A stretch of 5,833 nt of DNA from Caldilineaceae bacterium (lineage in GTDB: Bacteria; Chloroflexota; Anaerolineae; Caldilineales; Caldilineaceae). The position numbers and the translations under genes were made by a program. Below, one piece after another: positions 1 to 5,420 of this stretch; the first letter of the stretch is position 1, and every line of letters begins with the position of its first letter. Where the stretch lies: positions 1-5,833 of the forward strand of contig JAPKMV010000250.1 in NCBI GenBank assembly GCA_026645635.1, given 5' to 3'. A model generated the notes under the pieces. That model saw only the letters and a list, made by a program, of their open reading frames with translations. It was not told where the DNA came from and ran no database searches.

Positions 1-1
1 G

Positions 2-1615
2 GCGATCCAGCATCGCTCGGCGCCGCGTACTGTGGCCGAGCAGCCACCGACGCCAGCGCCTGCGCCGGAGGAAGCGGTTGCAACGGCCGATCTGTCCGAG
101 GCTGATGCGCCAATGGCGGAGATGGCGGCTGTTGTCCCTGATCCCGCCGCTGAGAGAACAGACGCCTCTGAAAAGCTGCAAGCCGCTGGCGCCAAAATGG
201 CGGCCGCCACCGGCGCCGTCTTTGCTGGCGCCAAAGCGGGCGTCGGTCAGGCGCGCGACATCTTGCGCCAGATGCTGCCTGACCGCGATGCGCCGCCGCC
301 CGCGCCCACACCGGCGCCGGACCCTGGCGCGCTGGTCGTCATGACCTCCACGGCGGCGGCTTCGGCGGCGCTGGCCATGCCCGGCACTGCGCCCCCGGCG
401 GCGGAGAGCGAACCATTCGTTCCCCCGCCCCGCGCTTCCGGCGGCCGCGCCCGTATGTTTATCTCACTGGCAGTTGTCATCCTGGTGTTGGTCCCCGCCG
501 TCGTTGCCGGCGTGCTCTGGCAGAACGATGCGGACAACCGCGTGGAAGCCGAGTCGCTGCTGGAAATCGCACAGGTGCGCATCCTGAGCGCACAGGATGC
601 GTTGGATCAAGGCGACGATGACCGGGCGCGCAGCTTGCTCACCGAGGCGCGCAGCTACGTCACTCAATCCGAGGAGATGTTGGGGCGCACGGCGACGAGC
701 GCCGAACTGCTCAAGACCATCGACCGTGAGCAGCAGACCGTGCTCAAGATTCAGCCGCTCTACGGGTTGAGCACACCGCTCACGGCATTTCCGGTGGAGT
801 GGGAGCCGCAGCAGACGCTGGTGGTCGACCAGGATGTCTTCGTGCTCGAAACGGGCTTGGGCCAGGTTGTGCGCTACCGCATCGACCCGACGGGCGAACT
901 GCTGGAGAGCGCCGAAGGACAGGTCGTGCTGCGCGAGGGCGCTACGATCGACGGCCTCACGGTGGGGCCGCTGGTCGATATCGGCTGGATGCGCCCAATC
1001 CCTGGCTATGAGGACAAGTCGAATCTGCTCGTTCTCGACGCCAACAACCAGGTTTTCCGCTACAACCAGGTCGATGGCGCTACGGTGATGGACTTCGGTA
1101 CGGAGCGGGGCTGGGCATCAGCCTCCGAAGTGGAAATCTATCTTGACCGGCTGTACGTCGCCGACCCGGAGACCGACGAGATCTACCGCTATGCGCCGGG
1201 GCAATACACCCAGCCTGGCCCGCCCTGGTTCTTGCCGACCACCCAGGTCAATCTCCAGGGGCTGCGCGCCATGCGCATCGACGGCCACATCTGGCTGCTG
1301 ATGGACGATGGCAAGGTGCTGCGTTACCTGGGCGGTGAGCAGGTGCCCTACAGCCTGGACGACAGCGTTGCCCGCCCAACCGATCCGGTCGATCTCTATG
1401 TCAGCCAACAGGGCGACGACGCCATCTACATTGCCGATGCTGCGGACGAGCGCATCCTGTTCTTTGAGAAGGAGAGCGGCGCCTATCTGGGTCAGTTTCA
1501 GGCGGCAGAGGGGCGACCGCTGCGCGGGCTGCGCGGCATCTTTATCGACGAAGCGCGCGAACTGATCTTTCTGCTCACGGACGAAGCCTTATACCAGCAG
1601 CGGCTGCCGCGCTGA
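2..1615 (+). CDS. Membrane-anchored beta-propeller-like protein, C-terminal part (5' end outside window)
   Basis: The frame is open from base 2 to the TGA at 1613-1615. The first possible start, a GTG at 32, has no ribosome binding site, and the in-frame codons before it are sense codons, so the gene almost certainly begins upstream. Counting from that GTG: residues 1-43 and 83-138 are Pro/Ala-rich and disordered, and 44-82 could form an amphipathic helix. Residues 142-163 are one strong transmembrane segment (FISLAVVILVLVPAVVAGVL). Residues 168-235 are a charged helical stalk, and about 255-527 are short beta-strand repeats with motifs such as LLVLDANNQVFRY, LYVADPETDEIYRY and IYIADAADERILFF. 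These resemble NHL/six-bladed propeller blades. The propeller would lie outside the membrane and the Pro-rich part inside. I recall Chloroflexota PP2C-type phosphatases with a similar C-terminal half, so the missing N-terminus could be a signalling domain. That is inference. No catalytic residues are visible here. Confidence 0.8.
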   Translation, partial: AIQHRSAPRTVAEQPPTPAPAPEEAVATADLSEADAPMAEMAAVVPDPAAERTDASEKLQAAGAKMAAATGAVFAGAKAGVGQARDILRQMLPDRDAPPPAPTPAPDPGALVVMTSTAAASAALAMPGTAPPAAESEPFVPPPRASGGRARMFISLAVVILVLVPAVVAGVLWQNDADNRVEAESLLEIAQVRILSAQDALDQGDDDRARSLLTEARSYVTQSEEMLGRTATSAELLKTIDREQQTVLKIQPLYGLSTPLTAFPVEWEPQQTLVVDQDVFVLETGLGQVVRYRIDPTGELLESAEGQVVLREGATIDGLTVGPLVDIGWMRPIPGYEDKSNLLVLDANNQVFRYNQVDGATVMDFGTERGWASASEVEIYLDRLYVADPETDEIYRYAPGQYTQPGPPWFLPTTQVNLQGLRAMRIDGHIWLLMDDGKVLRYLGGEQVPYSLDDSVARPTDPVDLYVSQQGDDAIYIADAADERILFFEKESGAYLGQFQAAEGRPLRGLRGIFIDEARELIFLLTDEALYQQRLPR

Positions 1616-1672
1616 GAGACTGTACATCCTGTCACTTCATTGACCTCGCAACTTCGCTCCCCTCCGCGGCTG

Positions 1673-1681
1673 TGCTATACT
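1673..1681 (+). promoter_or_regulatory. Extended -10 promoter of the LCP gene, probably leaderless
   Basis: The sequence TGCTATACT holds an extended -10 (TGn) directly followed by a TATACT hexamer (1676-1681; five of six match TATAAT). Transcription would start about seven bases later, near 1688, leaving only about four bases before the ATG at 1692. No purine-rich Shine-Dalgarno exists in the preceding 20 bases. This suggests a leaderless mRNA. No good -35 lies at the right distance, which is normal for extended -10 promoters. The 76-base gap 1616-1691 holds no visible terminator for the upstream gene. Confidence 0.55.
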
Positions 1682-1691
1682 CGCGCGCACT

Positions 1692-3128
1692 ATGACGACG
1701 CCTTACGAACTGCGTCCACCCAATGAGCCGCGCCGGCCGCAGGAGCGCACTCCTGGCCGGCGTTTTGCTGTGGGGGTGACGCTGCTTTATGCCATTACGG
1801 TGCTAACCGTTGCCGCTTTCCTCGGGCTGCGTATGCACGATTGGGCGCGACAGCGCATCGTACAATCTTCGATTCTGGCCACCATCGGCACACCGATTGT
1901 GACCGCGGCGGATGCGATGGCGACCGAAATGGCCGCGCCCGACCTGTCTGGGTCAGCCGCCAGCCAGCCACAGAGCGCCGCGCCCGTGGTGACGCCGGAA
2001 CCCACACCCAGCTTCACCAACATCCTGTTGCTGGGCAGCGACGAACGGCCAGACGAAGCCGGCCCCTCGCGCACCGACACGATGATTTTGCTGAGTGTCA
2101 ACCCGCAGGAGAAGACGCTGGGGATGCTCTCGCTGCCCCGCGATCTCTGGGTGCCGATCCCCGGCCAGAACATTACGACCAAGATCAACACCGCCTATGG
2201 CATCGGCGAGGCGCAGGACTATGCGGGTGGCGGCGCGCAACTGGCCAAGGACACCGTGAGCAGCCTCATCGGGCGCCCGGTCGACTATTTCGTGCGCGTC
2301 AACTTTGACGGTTTCCGCGAACTCATCGACCTGATCGGCGGCGTCGACGTGGTAGTGGCCTCGACGATCCACGACGAGGAATACCCGACCGCCGACTATG
2401 GTGTGGAACTCTTTCACCTCGACGCCGGGCCGCAGCATCTCGACGGCGCAACTGCCCTCAAATATGCGCGCACGCGCCACACCGACGACGACTACAACCG
2501 CGCCCGCCGCCAGCAGGAGATCATCCGCGCCGTGGCCGACAAGGTGCTCAGCGCCAACATGATCCCCCAACTGCTGCCGCGCGTGCCGCAGTTGCTGATA
2601 ACGATGCAAAACAGCATCGAAACCGACATTCCCATTCCGGTCGGGCTGGATCTGGCTAACCTGGTGAGCGGCTCTACGCTGCGCGAGGTGCGGCAGTTGG
2701 TGCTCGATAGCCAATATGGCGAAGAAACCTACAGCAGTGAAGGCGCCTGGATCTTGCTGCCGGATCGCGCCCGCGTGCGTGTCGCTCTCGACCGCTTCTT
2801 TGGCACGGCCTCCAGCGCGGGCACGGCTGCGGCCAGCGCCGACGCACTGCGCATCGAGGTGCTCAACGGCACGATGCAGCCCGGCATCGCCGCCAGCACC
2901 GCGCAGACGCTCGAGAGCCAGGGCTGGCGCGTGGTCTCCATCGACGATGCTGACCGCAAGGATTACCAGCAAACGATTATTATCAACTACGCGGCGCCGC
3001 CTGCTCTGGTGCAGAAGCTGAGCAGCGACCTGGGGCTGAACGCTGCGGAGGCCACCTTCAGCGGTTTGGATCGCACGTCGCCCATCGACATTCGCATCGT
3101 GGTCGGGCAGGACTTGCTGGGACGATAG
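1692..3128 (+). CDS. LytR-CpsA-Psr (LCP) family protein with LytR_C domain
   Basis: A 478-residue, single-pass membrane protein. Residues 1-24 are a short, Arg-rich cytoplasmic tail and about 25-46 are the transmembrane helix (FAVGVTLLYAITVLTVAAFLG). Residues 60-108 form a Pro/Ser/Thr linker, and 109-290 are the LCP domain. Its hallmarks are LLLGSDER (112-119), RTDTM (127-131), SLPRD (147-151), TKINTAYG (163-170), HLDGATALKYARTR (249-262) and DDYNRARRQQ (266-275). The Asp and Arg residues of these motifs bind the polyprenyl pyrophosphate and metal in characterised family members. Residues 385-472 match a LytR_C domain (IEVLNGT...GIAASTAQTLESQGW). LCP proteins transfer undecaprenyl-linked glycopolymers onto the cell wall, or onto protein in some lineages. 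The substrate here is unknown. The ATG at 1692 sits ten bases after a -10 hexamer, supporting it as the start. The name 'transcriptional attenuator', often attached to the family, should not be taken as its function. Confidence 0.93.
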   Translation: MTTPYELRPPNEPRRPQERTPGRRFAVGVTLLYAITVLTVAAFLGLRMHDWARQRIVQSSILATIGTPIVTAADAMATEMAAPDLSGSAASQPQSAAPVVTPEPTPSFTNILLLGSDERPDEAGPSRTDTMILLSVNPQEKTLGMLSLPRDLWVPIPGQNITTKINTAYGIGEAQDYAGGGAQLAKDTVSSLIGRPVDYFVRVNFDGFRELIDLIGGVDVVVASTIHDEEYPTADYGVELFHLDAGPQHLDGATALKYARTRHTDDDYNRARRQQEIIRAVADKVLSANMIPQLLPRVPQLLITMQNSIETDIPIPVGLDLANLVSGSTLREVRQLVLDSQYGEETYSSEGAWILLPDRARVRVALDRFFGTASSAGTAAASADALRIEVLNGTMQPGIAASTAQTLESQGWRVVSIDDADRKDYQQTIIINYAAPPALVQKLSSDLGLNAAEATFSGLDRTSPIDIRIVVGQDLLGR

Positions 3129-3141
3129 CAAGTCCTGCCCG
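3104..3141. terminator. Perfect 15-bp inverted repeat between convergent genes (probable bidirectional terminator)
   Basis: Bases 3104-3118 pair perfectly with 3127-3141, leaving an eight-base loop (GGGACGAT). The stem is GC-rich at its base (CGGGCAGG). The LCP stop codon TAG (3126-3128) lies in the loop and the second arm, so the left arm is coding. The minus-strand gene stops 18 bases from the right edge, so the hairpin is positioned to end both transcripts. Neither side has a run of T after the stem, so it is not a canonical intrinsic terminator. It may act with Rho, as a 3'-end stabiliser, or as a barrier between converging polymerases. Confidence 0.6.
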
Positions 3142-3164
3142 TCGTCAATCTCCGGTCGTCAATC
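3141..3164. repeat. 10-bp direct repeat GTCGTCAATC
   Basis: GTCGTCAATC occurs at 3141-3150 and again at 3155-3164, separated by TCCG. The second copy contains the minus-strand stop codon (TGA, bases 3161-3159). It is probably a small local duplication. A protein-binding role is possible, but nothing else supports one. Confidence 0.5.
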
Positions 3165-5150
3165 CCACCCAATATGGCTCGCCATCGTCGGTACGGCGAC
3201 GGGCGCCAGCACAATGCCGCTTTGATAGCCCTGGATGTAATGATCGTACAGCGTGAAGACGCCGGTGATGGGCGCGCCTAGCCCCGCCTGCAAGGCGTAG
3301 GCCGCCAGCGGCGAGTCCGCCGGGTGTGGGCTGCCGATCTGTGCGCGGGCTGCAGCGCGAATGCCCTCCAGCGAAAACAGGTTGGCGTCGCTGGCCGGCG
3401 ACGGTGCGTCCGCTGCGGGCGTGGCCAGGCCGCGCGCCGCCGGGGCGCCGCCGCGCACGAAGGGCAGGAAGACGTTGAACCCGCCCGGCTGCGGCAAGGG
3501 GTCGGGCGTCGGCGTCGGCTCCGGCTCAGGTTCTTGTGGCCGCGGGATCATTTGCCAGACCACGAAGGTGGAGATGTGGTGGTTCCACGGCATACCGCCG
3601 CCGCACATGACCTCGCCCGCGCCTTCGGCCGGCGTCCAACACCAGGGGCCGCTTTCCCCGCGGTCCGGCGCATAGCTGCTGCCGGAGAGCATCACCAGGT
3701 TGGCCCAGCCGGAGCGTTCTTTGGTCAGGTGGTAGGCGAAGTTCTGGTATTCCGGGTCGCCCAACATGGCAAAGCCATCCGACCAGTAGCGCATGGGGAA
3801 GTTGCGCAGGAACTGACCGTCCAGCCCGATGACGGCGGAGAACAGATGATGATCGGCGCCGGCGTCGTCGAAATAGTCGGGCGCGTGGAAAGGCTTGAGA
3901 TAGGCGTCGCGCGCCCAGGCTTCCACCGTGCCCAATTCGTCGCCCATGTTCTCCCAACTGCCGTTGAGCGTCGTGAACACATCCTTGATCACATAGATGT
4001 AGTCGCCCTGCACCGGGTGGTCGGGGCACTCGGCGATGGTGCTGATCTTGAAATTCATGGCCTCGAACCAGCGCCCCAACCGCCGTTCAACCACGGGCTG
4101 CGGCTCCGGCGTGGGATCGGGCGTCGGCTCCGGCGTGGGATCGGGCGTCGGCTCCGGTGTGGGGTCGGGTGTCGGCTCCGGCGTGGGGTCGGGCGTCGGC
4201 TCCGGCGTGGGATCGGGTGTCGGCTCCGGTGTGGGATCGGGCGTCGGCTCCGGTGTCGGGTCGGGCGTCGGCTCCGGTGTGGGGTCGCTGACGCGCACGG
4301 CCTGCCACACAGCGAAAATCGACACGGCCTCGCCGTCGGGCAGACCGCCGCCGCAGACCACCTCGGCGGCAACCTCCGCCGGCATCCAGCACCAGGGGCC
4401 AGCCTGTCCACTGCCGGGCGCATAGCTGCTGCTGCCGTACATCACCATCGTGCTCCAGCCCGGCGCCTCCCAGGCATTCTGGCGCACGAAGCCGTCGTAG
4501 CTCGGATCGCCCAGCCGCTCGAAGCCATCTGACCAGTTGAGAATCGGGTGGCCGTAGATGAAATTGCCCGCTTCATCCAGCACAGTCGCGTAGAGATTGG
4601 TGCGCTCGAAGGCTTTGGTGAAGACGCCTGGATCCAGATAAGCAGTACGCGCCCAGTCGGGCGCGGCATAGGGCTGATCGGAAGGTTCCCACGACCCATC
4701 GCGGGTGGTGAAAACATCTTTGAGCACATAGATCACCTCGCCGCTGGGGTGATCCGGGCGCTCATCGATGCGCTTGATGGATAAATTCAGTGCGTCGAAC
4801 CAGGGCGTCAGGCGGCGCTCGATCGTGGTTGTCGTCATGGTGGCTCCTCCCGTCGATGTGTGGCTTGGAAAATAGCCGGTCGTGCGGCCAACTGTGGGTA
4901 GTATACCGCGAATGGGGCCAGCGTCACCATTGCGTTGGGCGGGCGTAGGGCTGGGCATCGGCGCGGGCGATGCAGCCGTGATAGGCTGGCGCGGCTGTGC
5001 GTGGACGATGACCGGCGCCGCCAGCAGCAGCGCCAGCACAACGAACAGGGCAAACACGCTTGTGGTGTGGCGCCAGTGAGTTGGATGACTAAAAAAGCGG
5101 GAAGGGCGGGCGGGCTGGGTGCTGGCGATGGATGGGCGATGATGGTTCAT
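3159..5150 (-). CDS. Secreted/surface protein of unknown function with duplicated ~175-residue domain and DPTPEPTP linker
   Basis: A 663-residue protein from the ATG at 5150-5148. Residues 1-51 form a signal peptide (basic/His n-region, hydrophobic FALFVVLALLLAAPVIV, cleavage after VHA). About 52-104 is a low-complexity spacer. Domain A covers about 111-285, an eight-unit DPTPEPTP linker 289-352, and domain B about 355-534. A second Pro linker (540-554), a FNVFLPFVRGG motif (556-566) and a C-terminal tail with GLGAPITGVF and YIQGYQSGIV follow. Both domains share WSDGF, GDPxY, SSYAP, GPWCW and EVxCGGG. I do not recognise their family. The frame is also open upstream to an ATG at 5258, rejected because it would bury the signal peptide. 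An internal ATG at 4838-4836 (Met105) has a far better ribosome binding site and would give a 559-residue form without a signal peptide. Codons for residues about 70-104 look less coding-like (ATA, CTA, GGA GGA). Coding status is firm; the start is not. Confidence 0.85.
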   Translation of the reverse strand: MNHHRPSIASTQPARPSRFFSHPTHWRHTTSVFALFVVLALLLAAPVIVHAQPRQPITAASPAPMPSPTPAQRNGDAGPIRGILPTVGRTTGYFPSHTSTGGATMTTTTIERRLTPWFDALNLSIKRIDERPDHPSGEVIYVLKDVFTTRDGSWEPSDQPYAAPDWARTAYLDPGVFTKAFERTNLYATVLDEAGNFIYGHPILNWSDGFERLGDPSYDGFVRQNAWEAPGWSTMVMYGSSSYAPGSGQAGPWCWMPAEVAAEVVCGGGLPDGEAVSIFAVWQAVRVSDPTPEPTPDPTPEPTPDPTPEPTPDPTPEPTPDPTPEPTPDPTPEPTPDPTPEPTPDPTPEPQPVVERRLGRWFEAMNFKISTIAECPDHPVQGDYIYVIKDVFTTLNGSWENMGDELGTVEAWARDAYLKPFHAPDYFDDAGADHHLFSAVIGLDGQFLRNFPMRYWSDGFAMLGDPEYQNFAYHLTKERSGWANLVMLSGSSYAPDRGESGPWCWTPAEGAGEVMCGGGMPWNHHISTFVVWQMIPRPQEPEPEPTPTPDPLPQPGGFNVFLPFVRGGAPAARGLATPAADAPSPASDANLFSLEGIRAAARAQIGSPHPADSPLAAYALQAGLGAPITGVFTLYDHYIQGYQSGIVLAPVAVPTMASHIGWD
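3549..4088 (-). repeat. Domain B, second copy of the duplicated domain
   Basis: Residues about 355-534 of the surface protein. It opens with ERRLGRWFEAMNF, parallel to ERRLTPWFDALNL in domain A, and shares the block YVxKDVFTT then GSWE. The closing block includes SGPWCWTPAE, EVMCGGGMP and ISTFVVWQ. Cys504 and Cys516 are 12 residues apart, exactly as in domain A, and could form a disulfide outside the cell. Cys375 is an extra cysteine with no partner in domain A. The two copies have diverged by many substitutions and small indels, so the duplication is old. Confidence 0.8.
4102..4288 (-). repeat. 24-bp minisatellite encoding the DPTPEPTP linker (8 units)
   Basis: On the plus strand GGCTCCGG recurs at 4102, 4126, 4150, 4174, 4198, 4222, 4246 and 4270, an exact 24-base period. 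Each unit codes for eight residues (DPTPEPTP; the unit next to domain B reads DPTPEPQP). Units differ mainly at third codon positions, so the array is not freshly amplified. Copy-number change would always keep the frame and only alter linker length. The product is a stiff, extended, acidic Pro/Thr spacer between domains A and B, of the kind seen in many secreted multidomain proteins. Confidence 0.95.
4296..4820 (-). repeat. Domain A, first copy of the duplicated domain
   Basis: Residues about 111-285 of the surface protein. Ordered motifs are ERRLTPWFDALN, EVIYVLKDVFTTRDGSWE, NWSDGFERLGDPSYDGF, GSSSYAPG, AGPWCWMPAE, EVVCGGGLP and ISIFAVWQ-like SIFAVWQ at the end. Aromatic residues are dense (Trp in WF, GSWE, DWA, NWSDGF, GW, PWCW and VWQ), which would suit carbohydrate binding or a compact beta fold, but this is a guess. 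Cys254 and Cys266 are the only cysteines in the copy and align with the pair in domain B. Confidence 0.8.
4844..4851 (-). promoter_or_regulatory. Strong internal ribosome binding site before Met105 of the surface protein
   Basis: On the minus strand the bases read GGGAGGAG then CCACC then ATG (4838-4836), so a near-perfect Shine-Dalgarno stands at the ideal distance. No equally good site precedes the signal-peptide ATG at 5150. The product from here would begin MTTTTIERR, immediately at domain A. It decides between two start models or implies two products. Confidence 0.7.
4900..4927 (-). promoter_or_regulatory. Candidate internal promoter upstream of the second start
   Basis: On the minus strand GTGACG (4927-4922; four of six match TTGACA) is followed after 16 bases by TATACT (4905-4900; five of six match TATAAT, the same hexamer as in the LCP promoter). 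Transcription would start near 4893, giving a leader of about 55 bases that contains the strong GGGAGGAG site. The same bases, read as codons of the longer frame, include the rare-looking pair ATA CTA, which supports a regulatory rather than a coding origin. Confidence 0.45.
4998..5150 (-). other. Signal peptide of the surface protein
   Basis: Codons 1-51 of the long form. The n-region is long (about 30 residues, with several Arg and His), the h-region spans about 32-48 (FALFVVLALLLAAPVIV), and VHA at 49-51 is a good signal peptidase I site before QPRQP. No lipobox cysteine is present. Such an ordered arrangement is unlikely by chance, which is the main argument for the 5150 start despite its weak ribosome binding site. 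Confidence 0.7.
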
Positions 5151-5157
5151 GAGTTGG

Positions 5158-5186
5158 TCTTTACCGGTTTGTATGGTGGCTGTCAA
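5158..5186 (-). promoter_or_regulatory. Candidate promoter for the signal-peptide form, possibly leaderless
   Basis: On the minus strand a perfect TTGACA (5186-5181) is followed after exactly 17 bases by TAAAGA (5163-5158; three of six match TATAAT). Seven bases then separate the hexamer from the ATG at 5150, so transcription would begin at or next to the start codon. That would explain the missing Shine-Dalgarno. The -35 is excellent and the -10 is poor, so confidence is moderate. Confidence 0.4.
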
Positions 5187-5405
5187 TGGGCGTCGAAACG
5201 CTGGTGATCGATGGCAGAACCGCGTCTGCCTGGACGCCAATCGGCGCCCATAGCGCATATCGGAGTAGGTGGGTGCGTTCCTTTGCGTACAAGAGTGAGT
5301 TCATAAGCGTATGACAACAGTCCGACTTGCGTCGCAATTCCTTCCAAAAGTTTTCATCTTTCTTGTCTATGATCGTGAAGACGTTCGCCAAAGGGCGTAA
5401 GAAAC

Positions 5406-5410
5406 GGAGA
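5406..5410 (+). promoter_or_regulatory. Ribosome binding site of the sigma-factor gene
   Basis: GGAGA ends ten bases before the ATG at 5421. An in-frame TGA at 5376-5378 and no other start codon after it leave 5421 as the first possible start. Confidence 0.65.
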
Positions 5411-5420
5411 AATTGAGCAT

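Larger units (their letters stand above)
5151..5420. other. Divergent intergenic region between surface-protein and sigma-factor genes
   Basis: These 270 bases separate two divergent start codons and are more AT-rich near the sigma gene (about 5335-5375) than the rest of the window. The left end holds the TTGACA-based promoter of the minus-strand gene. On the plus strand TATGAT (5368-5373; five of six match TATAAT) could be a -10 for the sigma gene, with a start near 5380 and a leader of about 40 bases. No convincing -35 lies 16-18 bases before it. I see no tRNA, riboswitch or strong hairpin. Confidence 0.4.

Noticed and set aside
32..34. GTG as the true start of the first gene
   Set aside because: No ribosome binding site precedes it, the frame continues open to the window edge and the upstream residues continue the same composition.
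1640..1645. TTGACC as a -35 for the LCP promoter
   Set aside because: It lies 30 bases from the TATACT hexamer, far beyond the workable 16-18.
1953..3131. Long minus-strand open frame (392 codons) opposite the LCP gene
   Set aside because: The LCP family motifs on the plus strand are unmistakable. The antisense protein is His/Arg/Ala-rich with no domain pattern, as expected for a shadow frame in high-GC DNA.
4102..4288. CRISPR-like periodic repeats
   Set aside because: The repeats abut without spacers and are in frame with a protein, so this is a coding minisatellite.
4036..4425. Plus-strand frame rich in Gly-Ser-Gly-Val repeats
   Set aside because: It is the antisense reading of the Pro/Thr linker minisatellite, has no ribosome binding site and no sequence of its own outside the repeat.
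3324..4532. Plus-strand open frame (402 codons) opposite the surface-protein gene
   Set aside because: Arg/Gly-rich translation with no recognisable domain. The minus strand encodes two homologous domains with conserved motifs, which proves the coding strand.
5187..5250. Imperfect inverted repeat TGGGCG/CGCCCA in the divergent region
   Set aside because: Arms of six bases about 50 bases apart are expected by chance in GC-rich DNA.
5256..5258. ATG at 5258 as start of the surface-protein gene
   Set aside because: It would put 36 residues before the signal-peptide Met and lies upstream of the TTGACA promoter element.
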